Positions 31,000-44,139 of a stretch of DNA of 64,000 nt are shown piece by piece. The position numbers and the translations under genes were made by a program. The notes below the pieces were generated by a model. The model was given only the letters and a program-made list of their open reading frames with translations. It did no database searches and was not told the origin of the DNA. Source of the stretch: Cololabis saira (taxonomy: Eukaryota; Chordata; Actinopteri; Beloniformes; Belonidae); contig NC_084599.1 of NCBI RefSeq assembly GCF_033807715.1, positions 30,030,125 to 30,094,124 of the forward strand, given 5' to 3'. Position 1 is the stretch's first letter. Each line of letters opens with the position of its first letter.

Positions 31000-33018
31000 T
31001 CCTCAGTATCTGTGGTGTATCTCTTTTGCATTTATCTATCTATATTGTCACGATCTTTTAAGGTGCTCAAACAAGGGTTGTACCCTATATTTATTTAAAA
31101 CTCATGTGATCCACCTGAACTTCCTTGTCATGCTGTGGCCTTTATGTAGAGGTTAACAATCTTGCATTTCCAGAAAATACCTCATTTTTATACTTAGTTT
31201 TTTTAATACTCTGAGTATTTATTTAGTTTACAACAAGAGAAATATTCCTATTTAATGTTTTTTCTTTGGTTTTAATATGAGAAGCATTTTCATCACTGTT
31301 AACGAGCTGCAGGTTCAAAGTCTGTTTCAGCCAAACAGAGAAGATTCTTTGTGTTAGTAGTGAATAATGTGCTGGTGTGAATTACTGCGATAACATGTTA
31401 TCACCAAATCTGTATTTCTGCTGCGCTAAACCATGTCAGCCAGCGGTGGGGCAGGATTGATCCTTAAATCAACCTTGAAAGTTACCACATTGAGGTCACT
31501 GGTGGCTGGAGGTCCTTTGGTGAAAAAACCGAGTTACTGGTCAGCTGAGGACGAATATTTGAATTCAACAGAAATAATAGCAGTTCAGCCTATGAAAGAA
31601 CAGCTGACTGTTTTTGTTGGAGTCGCTGAAAAAAGTATGAGAGGTGGCTTAAAAATTACTTTTGAATATCAATATAACAAATGCTACTCACAGGTGGTAT
31701 TTGTTTGATGTATAATGACAGTATTTCATCACAGATCACTCCTTGTCTCTTCTTAGCAAAATAATGATCATGTAATAGCGGTTATTTTATTAAAAAATTA
31801 GACTATTATTTTAATTAAGGATAGTTTTCATTTTATGCTGTATTGCTTCTTTGTATGTACGTAGAAGGTTAAAGTATTAGTTATACTTCTTACTAGTTAT
31901 ACTAGTTAATAGAACTTCAATAAACTCTTATATCAATACCTATTAACACAATTTTAAGCCAAGAATCAAAGTATCAAGACTTGAACTGTTGCTATCATGA
32001 AGATGCAAACCAGGTTACAAGCTGTCTCAGCAAAATCACAGAGGTTGCTGAAAAGATTAGAAATAATTCATTCGAGTTCAAAAGTTAACACATAATACCT
32101 TTGCTCCACCGCAATTTGAACTACTGAAATTATTATATTTTTGCCATAGCATGGGAAAAAGACTAGCTCACACGCTTACAAACAGCGCGTGCACGTGTAA
32201 GCGGGGCAAACGACACAGCAGCAGAAACCAGAGTTTATTGCAGAAGCAGACGTCGACAGTTAGCAGCACGGCTACTTGCAACTATTTATTTATCTCCGTA
32301 TCCTTCCTTTCAGTGATCTCGGTATAGGGACAAAACCCCAGCCGCAGAAGTCAGGGTTTCTTTAAAGAGAAACCAAGTGCTGCAGAGGTGATTGACTCTG
32401 TGATCTCTTTTTATAGCAGCCATTGCAGCCATCATTTCCTGTAAGAAAAAGACGGCCCACTATGAATCATTGGGAGATTAGTCTTGATCTCTCAAATGGA
32501 AATTTCTACAAATGCTTATGCAAAAAAATCAATAAAGCGTTTTGCTGAATGTCTTCTGTAACTTTTAGCTGTAGTATGAATTTCTCTCAAAATTCTGAAT
32601 TGATGCAAAATTCTTAGTGAACGTGGTCCCACTGTGGTTTTGAGTGGTTCGCCTTTAGGCTAGCTGAAATTCAACCATAGCTGAGTTACACAAGAATATC
32701 CATGCATGGATAAAGTTGGTGGTAGTCTGTATTGACAACAACAACCAAAGATACCCAACATAAATTTTAAATAGCACAATTTTATTTCATTTATCATTAT
32801 TTATTCTGTGCTTACAAACTCAGGTAGCAGTCACTACCAACAGGTATTTTTGCCCCTCACAAAGTAAAGGCATGCAGATTGAGGCTGAACAGTCCAGGGA
32901 AAATATCTGCTACAAATATTTCTGAAAAAAATATTGTAATTTGCAATTATCAAACTTAGATTTCTCGCATGTTGGAGCATTTATACCACATTGACATATA
33001 TAAATTATAATATACTTT
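31000..33018. other. Intergenic/intronic, no gene seen
   Basis: The 91-codon frame at 31433-31708 shows no family features and has no splice context; regarded as chance. A GC-richer patch at 32,160-32,290 has CpGs (cagcgcgtgcacgtgtaagc) of unknown meaning. Confidence 0.45.
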
Positions 33019-33648
33019 ATAGACATGCCCCTCCTTGAACCGCCACCCTACTATTGTGGAGGGGTTTGTGTTGCCCGAGTAATCCTAGGAGCTACAGTAT
33101 GTTGTCGGGGGCATTACGCCCCTGGTAGGGTCTCCCATGGCAAACAGGTCCTGGGTGACAGGCCAGACTAAGAGCGGTTCAGAAGCTTATCATGGTTAAC
33201 AAAAAATCAAGGACCGTTACGTCGCCTGGATCGGCGTCACCGGGACCCCTCCCTGGAGCCAGGCCTGTGGTTGGGGCTCGAAGGCGAGTGCCTGGTGGCC
33301 GGGTCTTTGCCCATGGGACCTGGCCGGGCTCAGCCTGAAATGGCGACGTGGGCCCGCCTTCCCGTAGGCCCACCACCTGCAGGAAGGACCGTGATAAGCT
33401 GGTGCATTGTGGACTGGGTAGCAGTCGTGGCGGTGTGCCTCGACGACCCAATCCCTGGACCAAAACCCTCTCAGTAGGGACATGGAATGTCACCTCGCTG
33501 GGGCGGAAGGAGCCGGAGCTTGTGAGGTTGAGAGATACCGGCTAGAGATAGTCGGGCTCACCTCCACACATAGCTTGGGCTCTGGAACCCAGCTCTTTGA
33601 AGGGGGCTGGACCCTCCACTACTCTGGAGTTGCCCAGGGTGAGCTGGT

Positions 33649-34582
33649 GTGGGCTTGTTTATAGCCCCTCAGCTCAGTCGCCATGTGTTGGAGTTTACCC
33701 CGGTGAATGAGAGGGTCGCTTCCCTGCACCTTAGGGTCGGAAAAAGGTCTCTCACTGTTGTTTATGCCTACGGGCCGAACAGCAGTGCGGAGTACCCGGC
33801 CTTCTTGGAGTCCCTGGGAGGAGTATTTGAGTGTGCTCCAACTGGGGACTCTATTGTTCTACTGGGGGACTTCAACGCTCACGTGGGCAATGACAGTGAT
33901 ACCTGGAGAGGCGTGATTGGGAGGAACGGCCTCCCCGATCTGAACCCGAGCGGTGCTTTGTTGTTGGACTTCTGTGCTAGCCACGGTTTGTCCATAACGA
34001 ACACCATGTTCAGGCATAAGGGTGTCCATTAGTGCACGTGGCACCAGGACACCCTAGGCCGGAGGTCAATGATCGACTTTTTTGTCGTTTCATCTGACCT
34101 TCGGCCGCATGTCTTGGACACTCGGGTGAAGAGAGGGGCTGAGCTTTCAACTGATCACCACCTGGTGGTGAGTTGGATGCGCTGGCGGAGGAGGAGGTTG
34201 GACAGACCGGGCAGACCCAAACTATTGTGGGGGTCTGTTGGGAACGTCTGGCTGAGCCCTCTGTCAGGGACTCTTCAACTCTCACCTCCAAGAGAACTTC
34301 TCTCGGATCCCGGGGCAGGCGGGGGACATTGAGTCCGAGTGGACCATGTTCTCTGCCTCCATTGTCGACGCAGCGGCTCGAAGTTGTGGACGCAAGGTCT
34401 CTGGTGCCTGTCGTGGCGACAATCCTAGAACCCGGTGGTGGACACCAGAAGTAAAGGATGCTGTCAGACTGAAGAAGGAGTCCTATCGGGCTATGTTAGC
34501 CTCTGGGACTCCTGACGCAGTAGATAGGTACCGGCAGGCCAAGCAAGCCGCAGCTCGGGCAGTCCTGGAGGCAAAAACTTGA
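33649..34582 (+). pseudogene. Rex3 endonuclease-domain ORF remnant
   Basis: Apurinic-type endonuclease region, readable across an in-frame TAG at 34030 (after HKGVH) and a TGA at 34580, with a frame shift between. Family active-site blocks GDFNAHV and TDHHLVV are present, but no continuous ORF remains. Confidence 0.8.
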
Positions 34583-34633
34583 GTCTGGGAGGAGTTCGGT
34601 GAGGGCGACTTTCGGTCGGCCTCGAGGAAATTC

Positions 34634-35683
34634 TTGCGGACCGTTTGGCGCCTCAGAAGGGGGAAGCAGTACTCTGCCGGCACCGTTTATGGTGTGGGTG
34701 GGGAGCTGTTGACCTCGACTGGGGACATCATCGGACGGTGGAAAGAATACTTCGAGGATCTCCTCAATCCGACTGACATGCCTTCCATTGAGGAACCAGA
34801 GAGTGTGGACTCGGGGACGTGCTCATCCATCACCCAAGCCGAGGTCACTGAGGTGGTTCGTAAGCTCCTCAGTGGCAGGACACCGGGGGTGGATGAGATT
34901 CACCCTGAGTACCTCAAGTCTCTGGATGTCGTAGGGCTGTCATGGTTGACACACCTCTGCGACATTGCCTGGAGGAAGGGGACAGTACCGCTGGAGTGGC
35001 AAACCGGGGTGGTGGACCCTCTTTTTAAAAAGGGGGACCGGAGAGTGTGTTCCAACTATAGGGGGATCACACTTCTCAGCCTCCCCGGGAAAGTCTACGC
35101 CAGGGTACTGGAGAGGAGAATACGGATGATAGTTGAACTTCGGATTCAGGAGGAACAAAGCGGTTTTCATCCCGGTCGTGGAACACTGGACCAGCTCTAT
35201 ACCCTCCGCAGGGTGCTTGAGGGTTCATGGGAATTTGCCCAACCAGTCTATATGTGCTTTGTGGATCTGGAGAAGGCATTTGACCGTGTCCCTCGCTCCA
35301 TTCTGTGGGGGGTGCTCAGTGAGTATGGGGTCCGGGGCCCTCTATTAAGGGCTGTCCGGTCTCTGTATGATCGGAGCAGGAGTCTGGTTCGCATTGCCGG
35401 CAGTAAGTCAGACTTGTTCCCGGTGCATGATGGACTCCGGCAGGGCTGCCCTTTGTCACCGGTCCTGTTCATAATTTTTATGGACAGGATTTCTAGGCGT
35501 AGCCAGGGGCCGGAGGGGATCCGGTTCGGGAACCTCAAGATTTCATCTCTGCTTTTTGCGGATGATGTTGTCCTGTTGGCTTCATCGGACCGGGACCTTC
35601 AGCATGTGCTGGGGCGGTTTGAGGCCGAGTGCGACGCGGCAGGGATGAGAATCAGCACCTCGAAGGAGGAGTTATGTATGTAA
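34634..35683 (+). pseudogene. Rex3 reverse transcriptase ORF, C-terminally disrupted
   Basis: 349 open codons carrying the RT palm blocks VDLEKAFDRVP, RQGCPLSPVLFIIFMDR and FADDVV. The frame ends at TAA after KEELCM. The downstream frame 35629-36096 carries the rest of the protein from YVGVLFTSEG on, so a segment of about 30 codons seems to be lost at the junction. Confidence 0.85.
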
Positions 35684-36281
35684 AGTATGTCGGGGTCTTG
35701 TTCACGAGTGAGGGAACGATGGAGTGTGAGATTGACAGACGGATTGGTGCAGCGTCAGCAGTTATGCTGTTGGTGTACCGGACCGTCGTGGTGAAAAAGG
35801 AGCTGAGGCGAAAGGCGAAGCTCTTGATTTACCGGTCAATCTACGCACCTACCCTCACCTATGGTCATGAACTTTGGGTAGTGACCAAAAGGACAAGATC
35901 GCGGATACAAGCGGCCGAGATGAGTTTCCTCCGCAGGGTGGCTGGACGCTCCCTTAGAGATAGGGTGAGGAGTTCGGTCACCCGGGAGGAGCTCGGAGTC
36001 GAGCCGCTGCTCCTTCACATTGAGAGGAGTCAGCTGAGGTGGCTTGGGCATCAGTATCGGATGCCTCCTGGACGCCTCCCAAGGGAGGTGTTCTAGGCAT
36101 GTCCCACCGGGAGGAGACCCCGGGGAAGACCCAGGACACGCTGCAGAGACGTCTCTCGGCTGGCCTGGGAACGCCTCGGATTCCCCTCGGAAGAGCTGGA
36201 GGAAGTGTCTGGGGTGAAGGAAGTCTGGGCATCTCTGCTGAGACTGCTGCCCCGCGACCCGGTTCCGGATAAGCGGCGGAA

Positions 36282-36282
36282 G

Positions 36283-36318
<36 letters not shown>

Positions 36319-36387
36319 ATGGATGGATGGATGGATGGATGGATGGATGGATGGATGGATGGATGGATGGATGGATGGATGGATGGA
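36282..36387 (+). repeat. (GGAT)n tail of Rex3
   Basis: About 26 units with one CGGA interruption, directly after the Rex3 3' UTR end 'ggataagcggcggaag'. Confidence 0.95.
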
Positions 36388-36389
36388 CC

Positions 36390-38120
36390 TAATGTCTTAG
36401 AGGTTATATGTATTTATAACTTTAAATTACTGATGAATAAGTGATAAATGTGAAAAGTGATTTTAAAAATGTTGTTAGAGGTAGAATAAGTGATTTCTAG
36501 ATGGCATCCAATCTGTTGATATTTGAAACTAAGCATTAACTTTAACATCAACAAAACAAACTTTACCAAACCTACTCCCTGCCCTCCACTTCATGTACCC
36601 TCTTCCTGTTGGCAATTTGGTGGAGCAATGTTTGTTGTGGTTTGGGGGGATGCTGACCCAACTCTGTTAGTATACAGATTCCAGGGTTGTGTATGTGTAT
36701 GATTTTTTTGTATTTTTTTATTTTGTCACACAGTTTATTCGCGACATAGGCCTCTTGATTGCTGAACTTACCTTTTAAGTTGAAGGCTGTTTTACTTTAA
36801 ACGTTCTGTCAAAAGTCTAAAACTGAACTTGCCTAACTCTGCAGGAATTGAAGTTCGGCTTGCTTTAACTGACTTTCAGTGTTCCTCCTCACTTTCCTTT
36901 TCAAATTAAGTGAACAGTCAACAAGCAAGCAACATTCAAATGAGATGATTTCTCTGTTGGCATACTGAAATGTCAGAATTTGCACTGGAACAAAAATTAT
37001 GGATGGGACTCAGAAGAAACTGACTGGGTAATGAGCTATCTCGGTGTTGCCACATTGTAACAGGCGGTCTGAGCCCGTCTGGAGGGTTGCAGTCACTTAG
37101 TCACAAGGCATGCATCGCTGCTTTAATTGTTACTAGCAAATTGAACCCCCCCCAACAAAACAGCCCCCCCTCAGCCCTGGTGCACCTGTGTGGGTATGTG
37201 TTTGTGTGTGTGAACAAGTACATGTGTGAATGTGATAGACAGGAGTTAGAAAGTAATTTAATGCTTCTTCTCCATCAATGCTAAAAGTTTTTTATCTATA
37301 AATCTTTCTTTCTCAGTTTGCAGGGATTTTCTGTTTGTGTTCCCTTTTTTTCATTAATTAATTCAAAAGTCAAATCAATGCTGCCTTTAACTTCATATAT
37401 TGTATAAAAACTATTGAAGCTTTAGCAGTTTGTCGGCCTTGTCTTTATTATTATTAAACAGGAGCTACCCACACATCAAAACATCATACTGATAATTAGT
37501 TCTCAGCTGATCAGTTTTAGAGTCAGAGTTAACAGTAAAAATGAGCGCCATGTACTGATTAAATATTATCCATGCAATAGCGGAGTGTGATACTCTTTCA
37601 TCTGATACACCTTTCTTCCTGGAAATGATGAAAGTCATGACAAGAGCATAAAAGAAGAAAAAAACAGCAACACGTTTTATAAAATCCAAGGCGGGAGACT
37701 ACAGCCGAGTTTTTAATTTGATAACCTAAATGTGACGTTAACTGTGGTTGTCATCAGTTTGCAGGTATTTTTGCTCACCGCATCAACAAAAACACAAGTG
37801 AACATAAATCCATTTAACAATCTCCAAGTTCCTTTAAGTGGTCCACTAAAGCGGGAGAAATAAGCCAGCATGCACTGCAGCTGGGTCTCTGCCACATGAA
37901 ATACAATAATTATCAATACACCTGTGGTTTTCCTGACGCTTGAGGCACGTCACATGAAAAAGCTGATTAACTGACAGCAGCTTCTTTCTATTTGAATCTG
38001 TCATGATACATTACTCACCGCCTCACACTGGGTCTTGATGTATTTGAGTGTATTTATAAATGATTAGGCATGTAAACATACATTTTCATCATCAATTTCA
38101 GCTCCTTCTTGTTATTCTTT
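36390..38120. other. Intergenic, no gene seen
   Basis: AT-rich. C-runs at 37,146-37,172. No transposon termini or coding exons recognised. Confidence 0.45.
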
Positions 38121-38390
38121 GCAGTCTTCTCAGCAGCTCACATTATACTGAATATGACCAGCAGAAGCTCTGTCTCCATTAAACCACATGGGTTATTAAT
38201 GTCAGTTAGGTTAGCAGTGTGGTGACCCGTACGGCTCCCCGAGGACCCTCTCATAACTGTTAATGGGCTGTTAAAGTAGTGGGCGGGGCCTGGACCGCTC
38301 AGGACTGGATGCTTGGGTCTCACCGCCAATTACAGCTCATTGAGCAGGAGCGGTCGAGGGCTGATTCCATCTGTAATCTGCGTGTGTGCG
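38121..38390. promoter_or_regulatory. Candidate conserved noncoding element, possible lncRNA acceptor at its start
   Basis: 'cttgttattctttgcag' at 38,109-38,125 is a strong-looking 3' splice site, followed by non-repetitive sequence with cattaaaccacatgggttat, aactgttaatgggctg and gccaattacagctcattga. No matching good donor was found, so an element or exon cannot be separated. Confidence 0.25.
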
Positions 38391-38529
38391 TATTAGTGCA
38401 CCTGTGCGTTTATGTGTGTGTGAAAGCGCGTGTGTGCATCTGTCAGTCAGGATCCTCTTCCATTCATCTAGCTGTGTGTAGACAGTCATTAACAGCAGCA
38501 GCCAGTCATTAAGCCTGTCATTTCCTCTG

Positions 38530-41500
38530 ACTGCCAGCTAACCGACTGATTTGGACAGTGTCTGTACTTAACCCGTGAACTCTGATTGTCTGGTTTGCTC
38601 CCCGTGAGGAGGGTGTGTGGTTTTTTTCTGTGGACCAGCTGTTTTCAATGTTTTTTTTCTTAATCAATAGGCCTATACAGTCTACAGAATGAAATAATGA
38701 AAGTAGACATACAGTACTTAATGGTTTATGTGAACATATGCTAACATAGAAGTGAATAGCCATGAAACGGTTGAATTACTGAACTTTCTGGGCTTCAAAG
38801 CTGTTTCATTCCTACCAAACAATCATATATCAGTAAAGTTGTAAAATACTTCATTCTCAAAGCTCCAAAATGATCACATACCTAAATTAGCATTATTTTG
38901 GCTAGACTTTCTGATTAATTTAATTTTTCATACAAATAATTAGCCCGCCTCGGGACGCCATTGGATAGTCAACCAATCAGATGAGGGAAGCGTGGAACAT
39001 AGGTACTTGACTATTTGTTGATCTGATGTGCTATTATCAATTCTTTGACCTTGTGTTTTGTTTGGTTTTTCTTTGTTATATTTTTGAATACTGACTCTTG
39101 GATGCTGCAACCTTCTGCGATTGGTTTGGTACATTCTGTACCCGTGGAAATGCTTTTGAATGGGTGCGGTAACGGGGACAGAGAATTTTGATTGGGTATA
39201 GATGACCAGGCTACAATTATCCACCCATTTTCTATACCACATAATTCCTGGTCAGCGTTACAGGGATGTGCTGGAGTGTCTCTGGACAGAATGCAGGTGG
39301 ACACCCTAAACACGTTGCCAGTCCATCAAAGGTGCTCACATTCACTCTGGAAATTTAGAATCATCACTTAACCTAACATGCATGTTTTAGGACTGGGAGG
39401 AAGCCAGCGTACGTGTAGAAAATCCACATAAGCACAGGAAGAAGATAATTTAGATAATTCTTTACCTATTTTGTGATCTTAATTTATATTCTTCCTAATA
39501 CTGCAGAAAATGTTTTAAGGGATCATGAATATCTTCCACCAAAATCATCAAGAGTCTGTGTTTCCATACATCTAGACTGGCTCACCTGTGTAGTGGCTAT
39601 AGCCAGACACATTCTCTCTTCTTTCCATTAAACCAATTTGCTTTAGTACAAAAAAATGCATTTCTTTTGGGTTATCAGAGAAAACAAAGAAGACACACTG
39701 ACCAAAGTCTGTGTGAGTCTTGTATTTGCCCCAGAGGGACTGGAAATGTTTCACTGTTGAAGATCATGAAATCACATGATTACTAATCACTTCTGGCGCA
39801 CTGAACTGTATGTAAGGAACTTGCGGATGAAAGAATAATGACTTATACTACAGAAAATGACCCATAATACATCTCAACATCCACAGCTAACAATCTCGTT
39901 TTGCCATGGGCCTAGCACTTCACAACATAAACCTCATGGGAAATGTGTTGACCTCAAGAGAACAAATCATGCCACGTTACCTGAAAACAACACATACCAA
40001 CAAGATGTTTAAAAGGAAGAATGGTGGAAAGAAAAAAAGAATCATTGAAAATCTGAACGATATCTGTGATATAGGCTTTTTATAGGGTGTTATAAACTAC
40101 CATTCGGCTTGCCAGAACCTTTCCTTCCCAAGTTCTGTTTTCTTATTTTTATACTTTTATTTTTTGTACTGAAACTGTCAAATATGAGGCGTTATGTTGA
40201 CCCCCCTCCCTTTTTTGAATAATTTAATTCAATGATCACACAGTGTAAGTGTGCTGTTTTGCTGTCCATCTGTTTTTATATTTATTGAAAATCCTCACTG
40301 GGCAGTTCAGTCATGAAAAGATAGCCGCTCCTTTTGATTGTAAAGTCACCTTTTTTTGCAGCAACATTTTCTGGGATCTCATAATGTGAAAACTCTGTGT
40401 AAAAAAATAATGTATGTTAACCCTGAGTGAAATCTTAAACAGGTGTGTAGTGATCCATTCATTTAAATATCCTCTAATACCTTCTGACTTCTCCACAGCT
40501 CGGATTAACCTTCCACTACTTTGTCTTAGCTGCAACTTCTAGGGGGTCCCTGGAAGCCCCTTGAAGCACTGCTAGCAGCGATAGAGGCAGAAATTAGGCA
40601 GCTTTCTGCCCCAAAGCTGCTGCATTAAGACAGCCCTCACCTTGGCCCGTGGGAGTGGCATTAGTAATATAGGTAATCCAAGAGTCAGGGAAGTCAACGA
40701 GTCAGACTTCTGCTTCTCTTTGTCTTCTCAAGATAAGGTAATAAGGATACAGAGGGTTAACGGGAAGTTTGGTGGTCGTGGACTTGAGTCTCAGGTGCCA
40801 CATGTAATATGACCAGTGGATATCTCAGTAAATACGCACTGTCTGGTAGACAAGAGGGAATCACAAGGGTATTGTCTTAAGAGGATCAGGCAATGAGAAG
40901 CTTAAAAAGCTGTATCAGTGGGGAAAGATGGAGAGACTTGCATAGTAATACCTGCTATCTGGATGTGATGCCTTAGCTTGGCCCTTGAGCAAGGTAGGCA
41001 GTGTTAATATTCCCTTTTGTCTTGTTCTGATAAGCTAATGAGGGTTATAGCAATGAGTGATAGGAGTGTTAAGAGCTGCATTAATGAGAAAAGAAGACCA
41101 AGGGCCAGTCAAGGTGCTGAACCTCCTGGTTAGAGACTGTATGGCAGCTTTAGTTCCAGGCTCTGGTTTAAATATCTGGTTGTTTTATTCTGATAAAGAG
41201 GACAGGTAACCAAAGAAAGTGAGGTTAAAGTTGTAACTCTTAAACAGAAAGACTGATGCTCACAGGACTTGTTATTAGTTGCTTAAATTGTTATGATAGT
41301 CCAATGCAAATGCAGCAGATCTTTTATTTTCAAGACCACACTTCGCTGTTGACAGAGTATCCTATATAATCCTTCGGACACAATGAACACAATCGATTCC
41401 TCTGGTTGTAAATGCCCAAACACGGTTTCTTGTTTAATCAGGGACCTTGGCAGACTTAGACGAAATGTCTTTCCGGATTGCTTTTATTCTGTTGTTGTTC

Positions 41501-43540
41501 TGTGCATAGACGTGTTTACAGCTGAATAGGTGAAGGTAATTCTGTTGTCACTGAAACGACGGTTGTACTTAGATTGACAGATGCCAGTTTGTTTGTGATA
41601 CACTGAGACTTGGTTTACCTGTAAACAAACAGTGTTGTAAATAATTCTGGTGTATTATTCTTGGAATTGGGTCTGGCTGCAACCCATTTCAGTTTGCTGC
41701 TGGATTGTCTGCATGCTAGATCATTGCTGTGACGCTCCGGCAACTGTATGACTGAATGTTATTCCAAAAACATATCACATGAAAAAAAGATTGGTTTTAT
41801 TTTCTCTCTTTTATCTGACCATCATATCATGACCTTTTTTTTTGTACCAGCTTCCATTTTTATTAGTTTTTTTTTTCTACTATCCAAGCCACAAAAATCT
41901 TGTCATCTAAAATGAAAATAAAACCATAAATGCAATACTCGGCATGTCTATTAAAGCTTTTTTTTCTAAATCAAAATAGAACACATAAAACAATTAACTG
42001 CTTTTGCTAATTTTGAATTTGATAACAGCCATCTCAAAGTTAGGAGATTGGCAACACAGAGACTGAAAAATAAATGACACTGAAAATGACAACCTGGAGA
42101 AACATGTTGCAACTAATAAGGTTGTCCTTGGAAATGGAAATGGAAATTAAGACTGGCACAAATCTGTTCACCAATCTGTGAAAAATAAAATTGTGAAACA
42201 ATTTTACAAAAACATTTATTTGCGTTCAATTACAAAGACCTATTATGTACAATAAAATATATCTGTAGGTTGGGAACAAGGTCAAAAGTCAGTAGTGAAA
42301 ACCAGTGAGCCTCAGGCTCTAAGATGGTGCTGCAAAAATACAACACATCCCCACAAAAATATACAAAAAACAACAAAAAAATAAAAATAGAGGGAAACAC
42401 TTCCAAATATTTAATTGTCACAGTCACAGTTTGCTGTGCAAATCACAAATTCAGGTTAAATCTATCATAAAGAAGCCACATGTGAACATGATCCATAAAC
42501 ATTACCATCTTGTCAGAGGTAGTGAGAAAGCAGTCCAGTTGTCAAACTAATAGAAATTTTAAATTCTTTTAGGAAACCATGGACACTGTATCCTTCAGAC
42601 TAAAGAGGAACAGGAACATCCATCTTATTATCTCTGCTCAATTCAAAAGAAGGCTTTTCTGATGTGGTGCATTAATCCCTTGAATTAGCAATTTGAACAT
42701 CTGGAAAGGCAACAACAATACTTAAAGATAGATACAGGTTTTACACCAACATATGCTCTCATCCAGACCATGTCTCTTTTCCAGAAAGTCTTGCATCTTT
42801 CAGCAAGGCAATACTAAGCTGCACCCATTACAAAAGCAAGTCTCCATAGGAGAAAAGTGCAAGTGCTGAACTGGCCTGACTGCAGGTCTTTCACCAAATG
42901 ACAAATTTTGGAGCATCATGAAAAATGAAAAATGCGGCCCAGGACTATTGAGGCGGTTAACTCTAATATCAATTCTGTCGAGTGGACTATTATCTGTTTC
43001 TTTCCCTTTCTACACTTTTCTGTGTTTATTGAAGCATAAATAATATATATAAAAAAACAAGTATTGTTTTATTTGTGTGTGCACTGCTAAAAGATAACAA
43101 ACTGAAAAACACCAATAGATCCTGTTGACGTGTTGATGCGTTTACGTGTTTGTGCGTGGCTCTGTGACAAATGATGCAGATTAAGAAGCTAAATGGACAG
43201 CAATACAATACAAAACCTGAGGACAAGAAGCACGAACAACTGGAGGTGAACATAAATGGTTACATGAATATGCAAACAATGAAGGATATTGTGATGCAAA
43301 TAAAAATATAAAACCACGAAGAATTTTCAAAAATGGCTTTGTGTTCCACACTTTCAAATCATAATTGCAGAAGGATATGACAAAACAGCTTTTTACTGAC
43401 CAAATGCCTCTCTGCACTGCTTTACAGCTCCAGTTACACTGATACCATATTACAATATATTTTTTTCTTTCCTTTCACGATTCCTACTTAGAAATAGTAC
43501 TTGTGATGGCATACCAGCTGTGAGTCTGAAAAGACCTATA
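38530..43540. other. 5 kb intergenic stretch, no gene seen
   Basis: Mostly AT-rich. 39,040-39,440 includes phrases like 'ccagtccatcaaaggtgctc' and 'aacatgcatgttttaggact' that recall the 3' part of a dispersed fish repeat. 40,480-41,200 is more balanced in composition and could hold regulatory sequence. No coding exon seen. Confidence 0.4.
39200..39440. repeat. Probable dispersed repeat
   Basis: Block with 'tcctggtcagcgttacaggg', 'cagtccatcaaaggtgctca' and 'gactgggaggaagccagcgt', a wording common to vertebrate dispersed repeats of the 'loss of counting the mean lengths of headings' type in fish genomes; termini are not defined. Confidence 0.35.
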
Positions 43541-43959
43541 CCTACTATTGATTGGAAAATATATGTTGGAGCGTACAACTGCATGCACGTGTGTATTAGC
43601 CATTAGTTTTTCGTGAGGCTAGTGTGTGCAAGGCGCTTGATGGCTCAAGGCTTCGCGGCTGTCTTATACACACACGCAGAGCCGCACACACATCGACTGG
43701 CACCCTGCTTTGCTTTCAGAGCCATTACTGTCAAACAGCTGTTAGCACGTCAAGAGAAGTGGTGTTGATGGCATGGAGTGAAGGAGGAGAGCGGCTGCAG
43801 GATAAATGGTCAGGGCCAATAGATAGATAGATAGATGGCTGGATAATTGGATGTAGTGGAAAGTGGGAGGTGTGTGAGGGATGAAGTAGTGGATGGATGA
43901 ATGGCAGGATGGAGGAAGGGAAGTGTGGAGGAGAGGGGGTAGAGGTGTGTGGGGTGAAG

Positions 43960-44135
43960 GCCTGGGCTGCGGCCTCTTTAAGTGAAGACAGATTGATGTG
44001 GGTGTCAGAGAGGACTCCAGAGAGGAACAGCCATTTATTTGACAGTCAATTATGAGATAGACCTAGTGGCCTTGCAGCACAACAGCAGTTGCTTTCACAA
44101 AGAACGCATGTTGGTTTCAACCACTGGCTTGGCAT
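43960..44135. promoter_or_regulatory. Possible conserved noncoding element
   Basis: Non-repetitive with 'cagccatttatttgacagtc', aattatgagatagac and 'gcagttgctttcacaaagaa' (CACAAAG is SOX/TCF-like). Texture only. Confidence 0.25.
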
Positions 44136-44139
44136 CCAA

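Larger units (their letters stand above)
33019..36387 (+). mobile_element. Rex3 non-LTR retrotransposon (RTE clade), near full length, inactivated
   Basis: Endonuclease motifs [12 protein letters not shown] (about 33,860) and LSTDHHLVVSW (about 34,150). Reverse transcriptase frame 34634-35683 with FVDLEKAFDRVP, LRQGCPLSPVLF and FADDVVLLAS (catalytic FADD near 35,560), then the C-terminal [18 protein letters not shown] and [14 protein letters not shown] in a second frame. The blocks cagggctgccctttgtcacc and tggcaaaccggggtggtgga agree with the standard fish Rex3 marker sites as recalled. Broken by TAG at 34030-34032, TGA at 34580-34582, and a stop plus apparent deletion near 35,680. Ends in a (GGAT)n tail, typical of Rex3. 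Confidence 0.93.

Noticed and set aside
31433..31708. 91-codon plus-strand open frame starting MSASGGAGLILKST
   Set aside because: No recognisable domain, no splice or promoter context, and composition like the surrounding AT-rich DNA; expected by chance in 64 kb.
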